Source: Rhea pennata
Taxonomy: Eukaryota; Chordata; Aves; Rheiformes; Rheidae
Reading direction: 5' to 3'
Assembly: GCF_028389875.1 (NCBI RefSeq)
Contig: NC_084673.1
Location: forward strand, 12,375,501 to 12,439,500
DNA length: 64,000 bases
A program made the translations under genes and the position numbers. The notes beneath the pieces are model-generated. The model saw only the letters and a list, made by a program, of their open reading frames with translations, was not told where the DNA came from and did no database searches. How positions within the stretch are numbered: position 1 is the first letter of the stretch; the number at the start of each line of letters is the position of its first letter. This document shows positions 47,831 to 60,179 of the stretch, piece after piece.

Positions 47831-48565
47831 GCAGGCCCCGACGGCCGGCAGCGGCCCCGCCGGGCGCGGGCGAAGGTGGCGCTTCGGGCCGCGGGTCCCC
47901 ACGGCCGCGCCCCGCCGGGGCCCGGCACCGCCGGCGCTCGGGGAGCCTCCGCCGCGCGGCCAGAGCCGGAGCCGCGGGGCCGGAGCCGGGCCGGGCCGGG
48001 CCGGGCCGTCGGCGAGGGGAGGAGGAGCTGGGCGCTGCGAGCGGGGCCGGGCGCTTGCCGGGCACAAAGGGGTTTGGGGCTCCCGGGCGGGATGCCGCGT
48101 CCGGTGCCAAGCCAGGAGGGGCTGCCAGGGGAGGGGGGAGCCCGCGCTGCACGGCCGCCCGCAGCGGGGGAGGGGGGGGGGGCCTCAGCTCTTCCCCTTG
48201 TGAGCCCTCTCCGGGGCGGGAGCCGGCGGTGCGCGCCCCGGACCAGCGACCGGGCCGCCAGGCTGCTCCGGTCCCCGCGTCAAGGCCGGCGGGGCCACCC
48301 GGGCTCGGGGGCGCGCAGGTGCCTGGTCCCCCCAGCGCGGGGCAGGCGGCGGCGCCGAGGGTGGCTCCGCGCCGCCCAGTCAGCCCCACGCGCGGCCAAC
48401 ACTTTGCCACTTGCGTTTTTCCACTCGGCTGCCCCATGCTGGGGGGGGAGGAGGCACTTGCAAAAAAACCCACGTTTTCATGGCAACAGCGAAGTCCCGT
48501 CCGTGTGAAAGAAAACTTTGGCGGGGGGGAAGGGGGGGGCGCGGCTGGAGTGAAGCTCGCTGGAG

Positions 48566-48575
48566 CTGTCAATCA
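48566..48575 (-). promoter_or_regulatory. PBX/MEIS (PREP) consensus site TGATTGACAG
   Basis: CTGTCAATCA on the plus strand is an exact TGATTGACAG on the SOX3 strand, the decamer bound by PBX-MEIS/PREP heterodimers. It lies about 1.05 kb upstream of the SOX3 ATG inside the CpG island. The near-identical TGATTGACGG in the proximal promoter makes a second, upstream copy plausible. A ten-base match can occur by chance. Confidence 0.4.
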
Positions 48576-49259
48576 CGGGCTTCCCTTTCCTTCCCTCTCC
48601 TCCCCTTCCCTCCTTTTTCCTTCCTTCCTTCCCCAGAGGCACGGCACACGCACCTGCAAGGACGGGGCTGGCAGCTCCTTAAAGGCACCGAGGAGACGGA
48701 GCCGCCCGGCCGCCTCGTCTCACTTTCTCCTGCCTCCGCAGGACCGGGGCAAGGACAGGGGCGCGCTGCCCTGTGTTCCCCCCTTCCTTTCTCTTCCTCC
48801 TCCTCCTCCTGCTCGCTCCGAGCCCCGCTGTAGCTCCGCCGTGGGAAGCCGGGCGCGCCGGGGCGGGGGAGGCGAGCTGAGCCGCTCGAAGCCGCCGGGG
48901 AGCCCGCGGCCGGAGCAGGTGGGGAGCGCGGCGGGCCGCGGCCGCCCCGGCGCGGCGGGGAAGTGCCCGCCGCTACCGCCCGCACTGGGGGCCGGCCCGG
49001 AGCCTGCCTCCCCCGGCCCGGCAGCCCTTTGGTTTTGCCGTACAGAGAAGATTGCAATAACGATGCTAATTCGTGAGGGCGGAGAGGAGGCTCGGGGCTG
49101 CACCCGGCGGAGCGGAGCGGGCTGCGGCGCCGCGCCCGCCTCAGTGCGTCCTCGGCCGGGGAAGCGAAACGGGACACAGCGTGTGCCGGCACACAGCGGC
49201 AGCGCTGGTATTCAGAAAACACTGCCGTGCCGCAGTGGTATTTTTATCTGAGGAGATCT

Positions 49260-50130
49260 GAGCACTATATTCAGTTACCAGTTTAGGATGTCACTCACTT
49301 TGTACGGATTTTGTTGTCCTAACTTGACAAACTCATCTGTTGAACAAAATCGAAGGCAAAATAAATCCCACTTGCGAGGACCTACAGTGCAGCCAGCACT
49401 TTGGTTTTGTTTGTTTTGATCCTGGTGTGTTCACGGGTGAAGCCAAAACATCGCAGCCCGAAAGAACAGGGTGACAGCGGAAGGTTTTGTTTCCAACTAC
49501 TATCATGCTAGAAAGCACACACTTCGCTAGCAGTTCCCTTATAACTTTTGCCACATAATGGAAGGGCTTCAAGCAGCTGTATTTCAGCTCGGTCCCCTCC
49601 AAATATTTTGACCGCTCCAATCGAGGTTTAAGATGTGCCAGGCTGGGATGGAAGACAGATTCTCTGATATCGGTTTCGACTGTTCTTTAAAACGACTTGA
49701 TATGAACGTTTTTTTGGGGAGACTAAATACACTTGGTCGCATGCAACTAAAAAATGAGATGGTAGATGGAGTTAGAGAACGTGCTGAAAGCTCTGTGATG
49801 AGCGTTTCCTTTCGGTATCTAAAAGGTGTAAATAAATGTTACAACGTTAAGTTGCAGGCTCCTTTATTTTGTCTCTCAATTTGTCTTTGCGCTGTTTGCG
49901 ACTCCAATTAAATCAAAACATTTTTTTTTCAAGGAGCACACTCCATTTAACCTCTTAAGATAGGAATTATTTCCAAATCAGTCTATTTTTCTTGAAATAT
50001 GACTAATATTGTTATAGGTAAATATAAACCTGGCTGCATAAAAAGTAAGTAGAGGCTCACGTATCTCCACAGGCTTTCAAGGTCACTGCGCTAAGATGCC
50101 GATATCGCACACGCTCTTAGGAGCACTTAC
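49260..50130. other. AT-rich stretch between CpG islands, no gene
   Basis: Moderately AT-rich sequence separates two CpG islands upstream of SOX3. Short frames occur on both strands (longest about 95 codons) but none is recognisable. TCAAGGTCA at 50077-50085 is an extended nuclear-receptor half-site (ERR/NR5A type). Several ACAA-containing SOX-like cores occur near 49300-49360. Confidence 0.4.
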
Positions 50131-50149
50131 AAAATGTGGCTGATCCTTA

Positions 50150-51010
50150 TTTCCAGAAGATGGGGCGAGCAGGAACACGCTGCCCGAGCCCCCCCGCTCT
50201 CCGACACCGCTCTGCCGCGGTTTCAGCGATGGGCGCACACACAAAGCGCCCGGGAGGATTTCTCAGGCGCCGCCGGTTTGAGCGCCCGAGGAGAGAGCCA
50301 CGGGCCCGCTCCGCTGCCGCCCGGCAGCGCCCCTGCTAGCGGGACGCTCGACCCCCTCCCGGCGCCGCGCCCGGGCCGCCGCGGGAGCTCCCGGGGCAAC
50401 CGGCCTCGCACGGCGCTGCCGCCGCTTGCAGGTCTCGGCCAGCAGCGCGGCGGCGGCTCCTCCGCAGCCGCGCAGCGCGGCCCGGAGCCTCCCGGGAAGG
50501 GGCGAGGGCAGGGAGGCGCGGAGGGCAGCTCCGCAGGTGCGCGCTCGGCCGCGGAGCTGCTCTCTCAAAACGCAGGTGGGACGGCGGGGAGAAGCGGCTC
50601 CTTCTCTCTGCCCCGGTCTGGGAACTGCACCCGGCGGCCGGGCCGCGCGGGCCGGGGAGGAAGCGCGGCGCCGCCCGCGGCTGCCGCAAGGCAGCTGCAC
50701 GGCCCGCGAAGAGGTTTCGCCCCCCCGCACGCACCGCGCAAACGGCCTGCGGCCACAAGCGGGTTCAGGACTCCGCGGGCGCCTCGGTCCTGCCCGTCCC
50801 GGTGCACGGAGCCTGCGGAGGTGCCCTGGGGTAGGGGAGCGAGGAAGGCAGGAGAGCACCCAGCGAGCGCAATAAGCGGGGCACAGGAGCAAGCCCTGGC
50901 GCCTGGAGCCCGTTTCGTAAAGCCGCTTCCTGCTCCCGGGAGAGCCGCCCGGGGCTGCGGAGCCCCTGTGCCCGGCGGGGCCGGCCGCCTCTCGTCCCCG
51001 TCTAAACACA
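50150..51010. promoter_or_regulatory. CpG island about 2.6-3.5 kb upstream of SOX3
   Basis: CpG-dense block with sharp AT-rich flanks. Frames of several hundred codons on both strands (for example plus 50134-51222) translate to Arg/Ala/Gly/Pro-rich low-complexity sequence without domains, so I do not call genes. Such clustered islands are typical around developmental transcription-factor genes. Confidence 0.65.
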
Positions 51011-51184
51011 CTCGTCAAAGCCAGGGAAGCCCTCCGTTTGGTTATTTTCTTGTTTCTTTCTTTCTTTTTTTCTTTCTGGTGACAAAGGAGCGTGAGGCGA
51101 AATCGGGACTTTACAGCACAATCCGACCTGAAGGCGAGAGAAACCCCCCGGCCGAAACGGCACGTTTGAAAGGGACCGTGCGCT

Positions 51185-51300
51185 TCTTTCGTGGTCAGCG
51201 CTTAATATGCAATAGCCATTAATATCTGTTAATTGCACCTCCAGCAGAGGTTTGGGGAATCTTGGAACCGCGTCAGAAAGAATCGCTGGCTTTCCTAGAA
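51185..51300. promoter_or_regulatory. Candidate conserved non-coding element (POU/homeodomain motifs)
   Basis: The stretch contains TATGCAAT (51207-51214, octamer-like), ATTAAT (51218-51223) and TTAATTG (51229-51235) in about 30 bases, straight after a CpG island. Dense homeodomain/POU motifs near a SoxB1 gene fit a neural enhancer. No alignment could be made, so conservation is assumed rather than seen. Confidence 0.3.
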
Positions 51301-51484
51301 TAACCCTATGCACCAAACCGGCCCCATTTAATCCTATTATTAAAACAAGCCCCCGGCCCCCAGCCTAACTCCCAAGCGAGATCGCCGAGGACTTGTCCTC
51401 GAAACTTCCCCGCGCAAGGTAGGTGGTTGAGAGCTCCATCGCCCAGACCCCCGCTAGGAAACCAAAGCTCGTCTCCCGCAAAGT

Positions 51485-51505
51485 AATAATAATAATAATA
51501 ATAAT
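51485..51505. repeat. (AAT)7 microsatellite
   Basis: Seven perfect AAT units followed by an A-rich tail, about 4 kb upstream of SOX3. Confidence 0.9.
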
Positions 51506-51649
51506 AAAATAAAAAGGGGCTGTCGGCGATGCTTAAGACAAAAGTTCATGTGCTGTTCTGCTTGGTTCCCGTCTAAACTCGAATCCGCATCCTCCCCTAG
51601 AAGTTTCGAGAGCGGTAACACCGCTGCTAAGTGGATCTCCTGGGGCTCT

Positions 51650-51890
51650 GCAGCCCCAGGCCGTTCCCCGCACGCGGGACATTCCCCTGCCCCTTCCAGC
51701 AGTGTCACGTCCGATGCCCGGCTCGCGGCTGCCCGCGGCTGCGCGCCTCGCCGCCCCGCGGGCGCGGCTGCAACCCGCCGCCCGCCGAGAGCGGGAACCA
51801 GCGACCGGGGCCGACGGAAGAGCCTCAGCTCCTTCTCCCTAGGGCTTCGCCGTCACTTCGCCGCACGGGTATCGGCGCTGCGCTAGCGAC
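51650..51890. promoter_or_regulatory. Small CpG-rich block
   Basis: About 240 bases with many CG dinucleotides, between an (AAT)7 microsatellite and an AT-rich tract. No coding signal was recognised. It is part of the chain of islands upstream of SOX3. Confidence 0.5.
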
Positions 51891-51939
51891 TACAGTTATT
51901 CGCTGCTCACATATACTTGAAACCAAGGGATACTTTTGA

Positions 51940-51947
51940 TGACATCA
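51940..51947. promoter_or_regulatory. CRE/AP-1-like site TGACATCA
   Basis: TGACATCA differs from the CREB consensus TGACGTCA at one base. It sits inside TGATGACATCA, an odd-length palindrome with TGATG and CATCA arms. The match is short, so chance is possible. Confidence 0.25.
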
Positions 51948-51972
51948 TTAAAAAATAGCAACAATTAAGGAC

Positions 51973-52007
51973 AAAAAAAAAAAAAAAAAAAAAAATGTGT
52001 GTGTGTA
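51973..52007. repeat. A23 tract followed by TG repeat
   Basis: Twenty-three A residues at 51973-51995 run into a short TG repeat. No retrocopy or SINE body was recognised next to it. Confidence 0.85.
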
Positions 52008-52229
52008 TGGGTGAAAACTGGGCAGCAGTCTTTGGGTACGGATCGATTCCTTTGAACTGAGCCTCCCAATGCTTTCAGGGGACAGCGGCGAATGTTGTTT
52101 TTAATCACTTTTTTTCCCCCAGCTGAACTTTTATTTGGCTTCTGACGACAATAGCGGGCTGCAAACAGACCTCTCGGAGCGCCACTGAATAGACCCTTTT
52201 CTAGACCGGATTGTTTCCACTGCCACAAA

Positions 52230-52440
52230 AAAACAACCAGTAGCTCCGTTTCTTAATTGGGTTGTTCCCGGCCCTCGCTCATTCAGGTGTTCGCCAGGAA
52301 TTTGTTTATTAGCCTTTGACAAACAGCTCATCCTGGTAATCGCCTCATGGGGTTGGCTTCAGCAGGAGGGGAGGGGGAATTGCTAATAAGGACCCCCTCC
52401 ATCTCCAAGTTACTAATTAACAGAGTTGCCGAGGGGACCA
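52230..52440. promoter_or_regulatory. Candidate conserved non-coding element upstream of SOX3
   Basis: The stretch contains a FOX-type TGTTTAT (52303-52309), CTTTGAC (52314-52320, TCF-like), GCTAATAAGG near 52382 and TAATTAA (52414-52420). It directly precedes a CpG island and contains no repeat or microsatellite. The mixture of forkhead, TCF and homeodomain motifs resembles neural or placodal enhancers reported around SoxB1 genes; a specific match is not claimed. Confidence 0.33.
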
Positions 52441-52569
52441 CCAGCACAGGACAGCTCACCAGGGCTCGCCGCGGAGCCCCGGGGAAACTTAGGTCATGGG
52501 TTTTCACGAGAAAACACCGAGGGAAAAAAACAGCACGAAAATTGATGCTAAGGGAACACTACTGCCCAC

Positions 52570-53000
52570 TGCAGCACGGGCGGCTGCCGCAGGGCAGTTC
52601 GTGCCGAGTCCGGCCGGGAATCTGTCCCGAGGAGAGGAAACAGCAACAGGAGCTTACTACAGCTCCCCCGCCTGTGCCCGCGCCGGCAGCTACGCCCTGC
52701 CGGGCTCGCCGCTCCCGCCGCGGGCGTCCTTGCCGGCCCGGGTCCCCCCGGGCGCCAGCGCGCTGCCCGCGGCGCTCCGCCCGGGGCCCCGTCGCGCCGT
52801 CATCCGCGAGCACTCGCGGGCGGAACGAGCCGCGCGGCCGCCTGCGCGCCCACGCGTGGAGCTGGGCACGCGGGCGGCCGCGGATCTGCCCCCAGCGTGC
52901 TCTGCTGGGGCCCTTCGGTCCCCCCCCTGAGCCCCCGGCGGGGCAGGGGCGCCGTGGGCCCGCGTTCCCCCGCGGAGCCGCCGCCTGCCCGGGCTGCAGC
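52570..53000. promoter_or_regulatory. Most distal CpG island upstream of SOX3
   Basis: CpG-dense block about 5.1-5.5 kb upstream of the SOX3 ATG. It lies between two AT-rich candidate CNEs (52230-52440 and 53090-53480). The frames are open for compositional reasons and no domain is recognised. Confidence 0.6.
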
Positions 53001-53038
53001 TACCAGTGACCGTCGCCGCGCTCATCCTTAAAAGCAAA

Positions 53039-53051
53039 CCCCCCCCCCCCC
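53039..53051. repeat. C13 homopolymer
   Basis: Thirteen consecutive C residues mark the boundary between the last CpG island and AT-rich DNA. Confidence 0.85.
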
Positions 53052-53089
53052 GACCGTGTCTGCTTCGCCCATTTAAAACTTCGTGATCT

Positions 53090-53480
53090 CTCCTGCAGCA
53101 TTTTCGATACAGATGCTGTAAACCACCTTATTTGCTCGTAACAATAGCTAGCTCCTTTATGAGTTACCGCAGAAATCGGACATTAATTGTAGAACTTTAA
53201 CCTTCCAATTAGCTGCAAATAAACTATTAATTAGCGACAAATTAAAATCAAAACATACCTTATTCCTACTCTTGGACATACAATTTTGAGGGCATATATT
53301 GTTTCAAACTATAGCCTGTATCATTGGCAGAGCAAATTGAGATCCTGAAAGGTTTCTCTCCAGGATAAATAATTAAAATATATTCTACTTTAATTGACAT
53401 TATAGAGGACACAAATGAGGTTTTCCTTTTAGAAAGAAATAGCAGTTTCTAAATAAAGCTTTGCAGGCTTCAAAATGGAG
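53090..53480. promoter_or_regulatory. Candidate conserved non-coding element with SOX/POU/homeodomain motifs
   Basis: Starts just past the last CpG island. Motifs are dense: AACAATAG (53140-53147, SOX core), ATTAATTG (53182-53189), CAATTAG (53206-53212), CTGCAAAT (53213-53220, one base off the POU octamer) and TATTAATTAGC (53225-53235). Close SOX and POU sites are the known architecture of SoxB1-dependent neural enhancers. Extent and conservation are inferred. Confidence 0.38.
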
Positions 53481-55624
53481 GTTTCAACCAAATGAATAGT
53501 CATTACTACCTTTTCAATGATGTGGGCCTTTTGATCAGAAAAGAAATTAGCTCTAAAGGACAGACAATAGGAAGCCTGCCCTGCAATAGGAAGAAAATTA
53601 GATGGCTAAGGCTCTTAACAACACCTATTTCTATAAACCATGGAGCTTCTTTCTTTTCAATTACAGCTGTTCATTTCATATAAGAAAGTGGAAAAACACA
53701 GGGGGAATATAAACTCTGTTGCACCAAAAAGCCCAAGATAGGGTGGGCGGGCAGGCAGGCTTCCTTCTTCCCTTTGTTTTTATTATAATCAGTTAGCTAA
53801 TATTGCTTATTTTATAGTGCCAAAGCTATAGAGTGTGGTGTTCTCTAGGTCAATTAAACAATCAAGATGGTTATATTTAGTAAAGGAACTAGTAATACAT
53901 GAAAAACTTTAAGTTAGGTAGTTGGATGTTTCCATTACACATTAAATAATATATTTCTCAGAGATAACAAAACAGGAGTGAAGAATCTGAGGAAAATGGA
54001 TTGCTGAATAATACTCTGCTATGTTTTGATTATAGTAAAAAATTGCTCCAGTTCTTCTGATTTAAAATTACAACTCTTTCGTTATATTTAGGACTGAGAG
54101 ATTATTTCAGACATGTGTTTTCCACATCATTTTTAACTCACACATCTTGGCCATTTTAGCAACTATATTCTTACTTTACTTCTAAAACCAAAATCAGCTT
54201 GTACTTTTACATTAAAATACGGATTCTCTTTCACATGACTTATCTAGAGCATTATTTTTGTCTGTAATTTCTCCTGCATACAAAACTAATGTAAGTTTTC
54301 TTATGCATCTAAGACAGTCATAAAAACAGAACGTTCTTCCTCTACTATTTATCTCTAGCCCCAGCTGCAAGATTATGTGTAACAAGTAGCGACGATTTAT
54401 TAGCCATGTAACATACTGTAATTCAAATAATCTTTCAGTGATGACTTGAACACAATAGTCATAAAGATTTACCACAAACAAGTCCTGTTCATTCTCATAC
54501 TAACTTTGCTGGACTTTAGAGTTCTCCTTTACAAATAAGAAAATATAAAATCACAAAGATTTCTTTCTTTCTCTCTCATATTATGTGCTTACAAATAAGG
54601 TTATATGGCTAATTCAAAGGCATGATCAAATAGATATTAACCGGTTTTGCTGTGTCTTTGATTATTATACCTTTCACCCTCAATTAACTATTCAACTTAA
54701 AATTACTTTCCTTTTTCACAAAACTAAATCACATTTGTCTTCTACCTAGAAATGTTTTTAATATGAGATATGAATGACTGCTCTTCATACTGTGTCTGTG
54801 TCCCCTTTCACTCCTGCTTTAGCCCTGTGACTTGCAGGAATATACAGCAAGAAATAGATTCACCTGTTAATAATGATCACTCAACTCTCAAACTGAAGTC
54901 ACTAATGCCAGTATTTGAAGCAGTCTCCTTGCTTTAGTATACTCTGTTTTCTTGTTAGTTAGAGGTTTATGATTAATACAAGTCTCTGCTTAACTTTTTA
55001 CTAGGAAAAAACTTCAATTTGTTTGCAAGAGCTTCCTTGAAATGTAATTACTCAAAATGAGTTTGTCAGAGAAAAGTTACCGATCATATTTAGAGGGAAA
55101 CCGCCCCTCACCCCTTGCCCTTTTAGGTAAATACAGAGCTCCAGGGTCTTTGCTACTTCTGCAGCTCACAACACAAAACTTGCATCAATATCTGCTTCAG
55201 TGAGGAGACCAAGAACTTTTGGGAAAACCTAATACCATTGCCACAGCATCCTCAGTCCAGACCTGATGATGATGCTTTGTTTGAGATACTGTCTTAAATT
55301 CCCGTGGGTAACTGCAAGCTAAAGAACTGTCTCCAGGAGAAAGAATGGATTTGAACTGAATCTTGAAATATGAAAATCTCACTGGAAGTCTCCAAGTAAC
55401 AGAACAACACGATTCTGAAATAATGTTTTGCTAAGAACACAGAAGTACTGATTCCACTAGTTTCTCTTCTCCAGACGTATCAGGAGCATGTGCAGGGCAG
55501 TGCCTCAGAGACAGTGCTCCTTGCTCTGCAGTGCAGTGATGAGGTGCAGGACCGAAAAGTGTTTCCAGGTGGATTACACAATGGATCTGAATGCAGGTGA
55601 GGGACCCTCACCATGTAAGAAAAC

Positions 55625-55701
55625 AGGGGGGAAAAAAAGAGAGAAAGAGAGAGGGAGGAAAAGAAAGAAAGAAAGAAGAATAAATAAATAAATAAATAAA
55701 A
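55625..55701. repeat. Purine-rich compound microsatellite
   Basis: A G6A7 run is followed by GA-rich sequence, (GAAA)n and then (AATA)n. The plus strand is almost pure purine for about 55 bases, a sequence type able to form triplex DNA. Confidence 0.85.
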
Positions 55702-58700
55702 GCCTTATTCTGACAGAACAAAACAAATGGCTACTCAGTAGTCTGTGAGTGTAATATGGAGGGAAGAAACAATTTGGTATGCGGTCCTGAGGCTACTGCT
55801 TGAAGAGCTGGTGAAAGAAGACTGAAGAAAAGGATGCAGTGCAATGCAAGAGAAACTATGGGGGAAAAGGTTTCAAAAATTTAGAGGCAGAGAAGGGAAG
55901 ACAGGTGGGAGACCATGCAGAATCTCCAGGGCAGTTTAAGTCCTTTGTGGCATGGTTGGTGTCCTTGTTGCTATCTTTTCCTGTTGTCAGCTGCACCATC
56001 TTCCTGGCTCATCGCATTCATGCTTTCACCAAATAGCCTGTCCACAAAAGGTCCAGTTTCTTTTGCAAATGATTCCATTACCCCATGGAAAATAATTTAA
56101 TCTCACAAAACTATTATTATATGCAGCTTTACTTGACTGGGATTTAACTTAACTTGAAGACTTCACAAACAAGGCATATCTAAATGAAGTGTTAAGATTA
56201 GCATTTGCAAGTGTAGTGTACAGATGTTATTTAATCCATAGGATTGCTCAGTCATATTTATTTACTAGAGGGTATTTGGAATTGGAGTTGAAGTTTATTT
56301 GTAGGTTCATAAGAATATACTCTGTATTTATGATTTTTATCAGTGCTAATGTTGGCTTGATTTCTCTCTCTGGTTTCTGATTTTTATACAAAATGTCCAT
56401 AAGGATTCAGTCCCACATTCTTTGTATACCATGGATTCCCAGTAAAGCTAATAGAAAATTAGTGGGAGGTAGCTGAGCCCTGGTGCTGCACAGAGAGCTA
56501 TCGCTTACGATCTACAGAAACCAGACTGTTATTATCAACGGTGATGCTACTTCTTATTGCAGATTCAGTCAAACTAAATCACATGAAGAACAGCGGCTAA
56601 ATCACACAAAGCACTGCAACATGCATTTACAGTCTACATGAAAAACAAGGGCTTTATTCTTCCGTTTTCCTGTCTTCCACGAATTGATATGGACTGAAAG
56701 TTCTATTTGTGGGCTTTTATGGCTCCTCCTAATCATGGTATTTGAATATATCACAATTGTCACCAAAGTTTTCACTTAATACTGCTTGTGTTGCGAGGCA
56801 AGGAGGTATTAGCTGTATTTATAGAAGAGAAATACAGACAGTGGGCATAAGAACGAAGCATGAAAACTTTCGGAGGAACACAGGAAATACATGAAATCAG
56901 CTCTCCTGTGCTAGATTAATCCAGTGCTTGCTCATCTTGCATATCTATAATTGATTACACCCATAAATGTTACAAGCTGAAAAGGACTCAAAGCAAACCT
57001 GAACTACTGAAAAGCAAAGAGCCAGACATAAACTCTGTAATTATCTGAAACAATGCAAACCAAAAGTGAGGACAGAAGAATCCAGAGAATGGAGAAAATG
57101 TGCTCAATCCCATCTCTAACTCTATATACTTGTAACTCATCTAAGTAATATTTAAATAATGTGTTTTGAATGAGCTGGGTACTGACTAGACTGGCAGGGA
57201 GGATAGTTCATTATAGTAATTATATCAAGAGAAGATGAAATAGTTTATAAAAAATAAGAGATATCCTACAAAAACATTTTGTTTCAAGCTCATTCAATTC
57301 ATAGCTAAGACAGATGGTTTTGGCTCACAGCTAGGATGTGAAACGTGGAAAATCTACAGCTTTATGTATCAGTAGTGCAAGGGGGAACAGTAATCACGTG
57401 CAAAATACTTGCCAAAGATCCTGGCTTCTGCACTGCTTGGTTAACAAGATTATTTCCTAATCCAGGAGAGGGCACTCTGCGCCTCTCAGAGCATTCAGGT
57501 GCTTCTGAAGTGCTGACCAGATGTATAGCTACCGCGTAGAACATAATTATGCAAGGGAAAAGAGTTAGTACCACTCTTTTTCAAAACTAATGATGGGCCA
57601 TAGAACATATTTAAATTTACAGTATTAAGAAATCCTTTGGATTTCCTTAATTTTAAGTGTCTAAGGAAATGACAGCTACAGTGAAAAAATGTCTGTGCTG
57701 CTGTATAGCATGAAAATCATGAATCTGAAATCATTTCAGATCACTGAATTCTGATACGAAAATCAGAATTAAGCAACAATCAACCTTCCCAACTAATCAT
57801 TTTCCATTGATAACTGTTGCACCATTACTGTAGATCAATCAAGTAAATATACAATCTTGAACCAGCTACACATTTTTATAGTTTATTGCCTTACTTTGGG
57901 GAAATCTGCATATTTTCAGACTGAAAAGCCTGATATGAGACCAGCTGGTACAAAGAAATGGTAATTATGCTGCTAGTTTATATGTAAAACTCTGACAACT
58001 AAGAGCAAAGACAAGCTCCACTGTTTGCTGATACATGCTAACTTCCTGCCCAGGAAAGGAACAGATGTCACAGAAGACATGAATTGGTCGAAAGAAAAGC
58101 TTTACCTCTAGGTCTTTGGTTTCGATCCGAGATGGTTACAAAAGAAAACCACTACCATCGGACAGATAGATGTTCCTGGCCTATGTATACCAAGTTAGAT
58201 ATCCTCAGCCTCCTATTCTGAACTGACTTTTGGATCACTAACTCTGCAATAACTTGCAACTATAACTCAGATGTAATGAACCGAATGTGGTATGGGGCCT
58301 GCACGTAGCCCCCAGCACGTAATAGCCCTCCACGTTAAACTGCCAGAAAAGTGAAGATAAACAGGTCTTGTTGCTGTTCACAGCATATCATTTGGGGTGA
58401 AACAGAGGAAACAGAGGACTTCTGATTTGAAACAGTTGCTAATCAGGCATCTCTCCCTATTTCTGTATTAATATCACACTCATAAAAAAAAGCAAATTTT
58501 CTATGCTCAGAAATATGTTAGAAAAATTGTTCCTACAATGTAATGTAGCACTCAATTTTCCCTTGTCATTTACCAGTGATAAATGTGATGGCCATGCTAT
58601 CACTATGTGTCTGATTTTTGCATTCCACCTCTTTGGAGGAATGCATTTAATCTATCCTCTGTCAGGCTAATTCAACAACTGGCAACATAAACTGTTTCTT

Positions 58701-60179
58701 CAGAGACAATCTACAGAAATACCTGATCTTGGTCTTATCACCTAGGATGGAGTTGAAATAGTTAAACTAACAACACACCTACCATTTACATCTGCTACAT
58801 GATTGCAAATTTTTTTTTTTTTTTAAATTGTGATTTTACTTTTTTTTTTCTTTTAGCATCAGGCCAGGCCCTGCACATTTGTTCAATAAGATTTTTCAGG
58901 AACATGACAATTATAGCTTACAAATTTCAAAGTCATATAACACTGTAATACATGGATGATAAAAGATACTAGTAACATGTTGATCAAGTATAGACTCTGA
59001 TGGTACTGACAGTGTGATCAATACTTTTTAGCTTTTCATATATTATGCCTGTCATACATCCAAAATTTTGATGTTTACAGATTAATAAAAAAGATACAGG
59101 TAGGAAATATGTATGTATGTGCTTATACAAACACACCCACGCACTCATACACAAAAAGGTCTGTATATACATACACCAGACAAAGGTCTGGTAGTTCCAA
59201 TCACTAAGTAGCTCAGAGCAAGAAAAAGATGAAAATGAGAAACCTCTCTCTGCTTTGTCTGAGACGAATAAGGATTCCCACTTAAATAACAGTGAAGTTC
59301 CAAGACAGGCAGTACACAGCACAGACCCTTACTAATTAGTGGCAGAACATACTATTTTCCGTAATTCTGTTCATTTAAAGAAAAACTATATACAATTATA
59401 AATCTTCCCTAGTAATTTATTTTGCAAAAAGATCAGTTTGCATGATCATTTCTGAAGTTATTTGTAGGAGTAGGACAAGTCTGAGAAGTCTGTCCATTTT
59501 GAATTGTTCTCTCCTAAGTTTTTGGGAAGGGGCAGTTGAAGATAAAGCTTATCAGAATTATAGATGATAATGTACCTAGTCACCAGGATAAATTATATGT
59601 TGATGTAAACAACTCAGTGTCATCATACCACTGACTTTATTGCACCTGCAGCTTTCAGTGTAAGAAAATATGATCTACTGCTTAAAAAAAACACCTCAAA
59701 ACAGCTAAGTAGTTCCTTCACTCCACCTTTATAAAATGGACAGAGGTCAGGCAATGATAATTTATTTCACTGAGATTACAACCGACAATATAATTTAACA
59801 AGTAGCTTCAAGTAACTGATTAAAAATGGTTAGATGAGTGGACATCTTCACCTACATATTCTCCAAGAAATACACAACTCCTTAACATGGAAATTTTTTA
59901 AGTTTTTTTTTTCTTTTAATAAGTTGTTGTATATTGCATGTTTTCACTTGCTTGGTATGGATTCAGTGTAACAGAAATGTGTTTGATGATGTTACTCCAG
60001 ATAATGCAATAGATGCAATAGTTCATGCAACAACTTCTTTCTAAAACACTAGATATGTCCCTTTAAATGGAGATCAAATAAATTACTGGCCAAAAATGTA
60101 AATGGATGAGCAAGAGAGGGATTACACATAACTGAATATTTAAAGTACAAATACTAAAGTGATTATTACCACCACATGG

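Larger units (their letters stand above)
46560..49200. promoter_or_regulatory. CpG island covering the SOX3 coding region and promoter
   Basis: Dense CG dinucleotides and very high GC run from the SOX3 coding sequence through the promoter to about 49.2 kb, against an AT-rich background. It includes (CCGGG)4 at 47986-48005, G runs near 48170-48182, and a pyrimidine tract at about 48580-48635. Long open frames on both strands here, such as plus 48055-49251, reflect the scarcity of stop codons in GC-rich DNA; I see no domain in them. The extent was judged by eye. Confidence 0.75.

Noticed and set aside
48055..49251. 398-codon plus-strand open frame upstream of SOX3
   Set aside because: It lies wholly in a CpG island, other frames on both strands are also open, and the translation is Gly/Ala/Arg/Pro-rich low complexity without domains.
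50134..51222. 362-codon plus-strand open frame
   Set aside because: Same compositional explanation; overlapping frames of 140-250 codons exist on the other strand and no domain is recognisable.
58080..58140. tRNA-like T-arm (GGTTTCGATCC) near 58120
   Set aside because: No matching D-arm, anticodon stem or acceptor pairing upstream.
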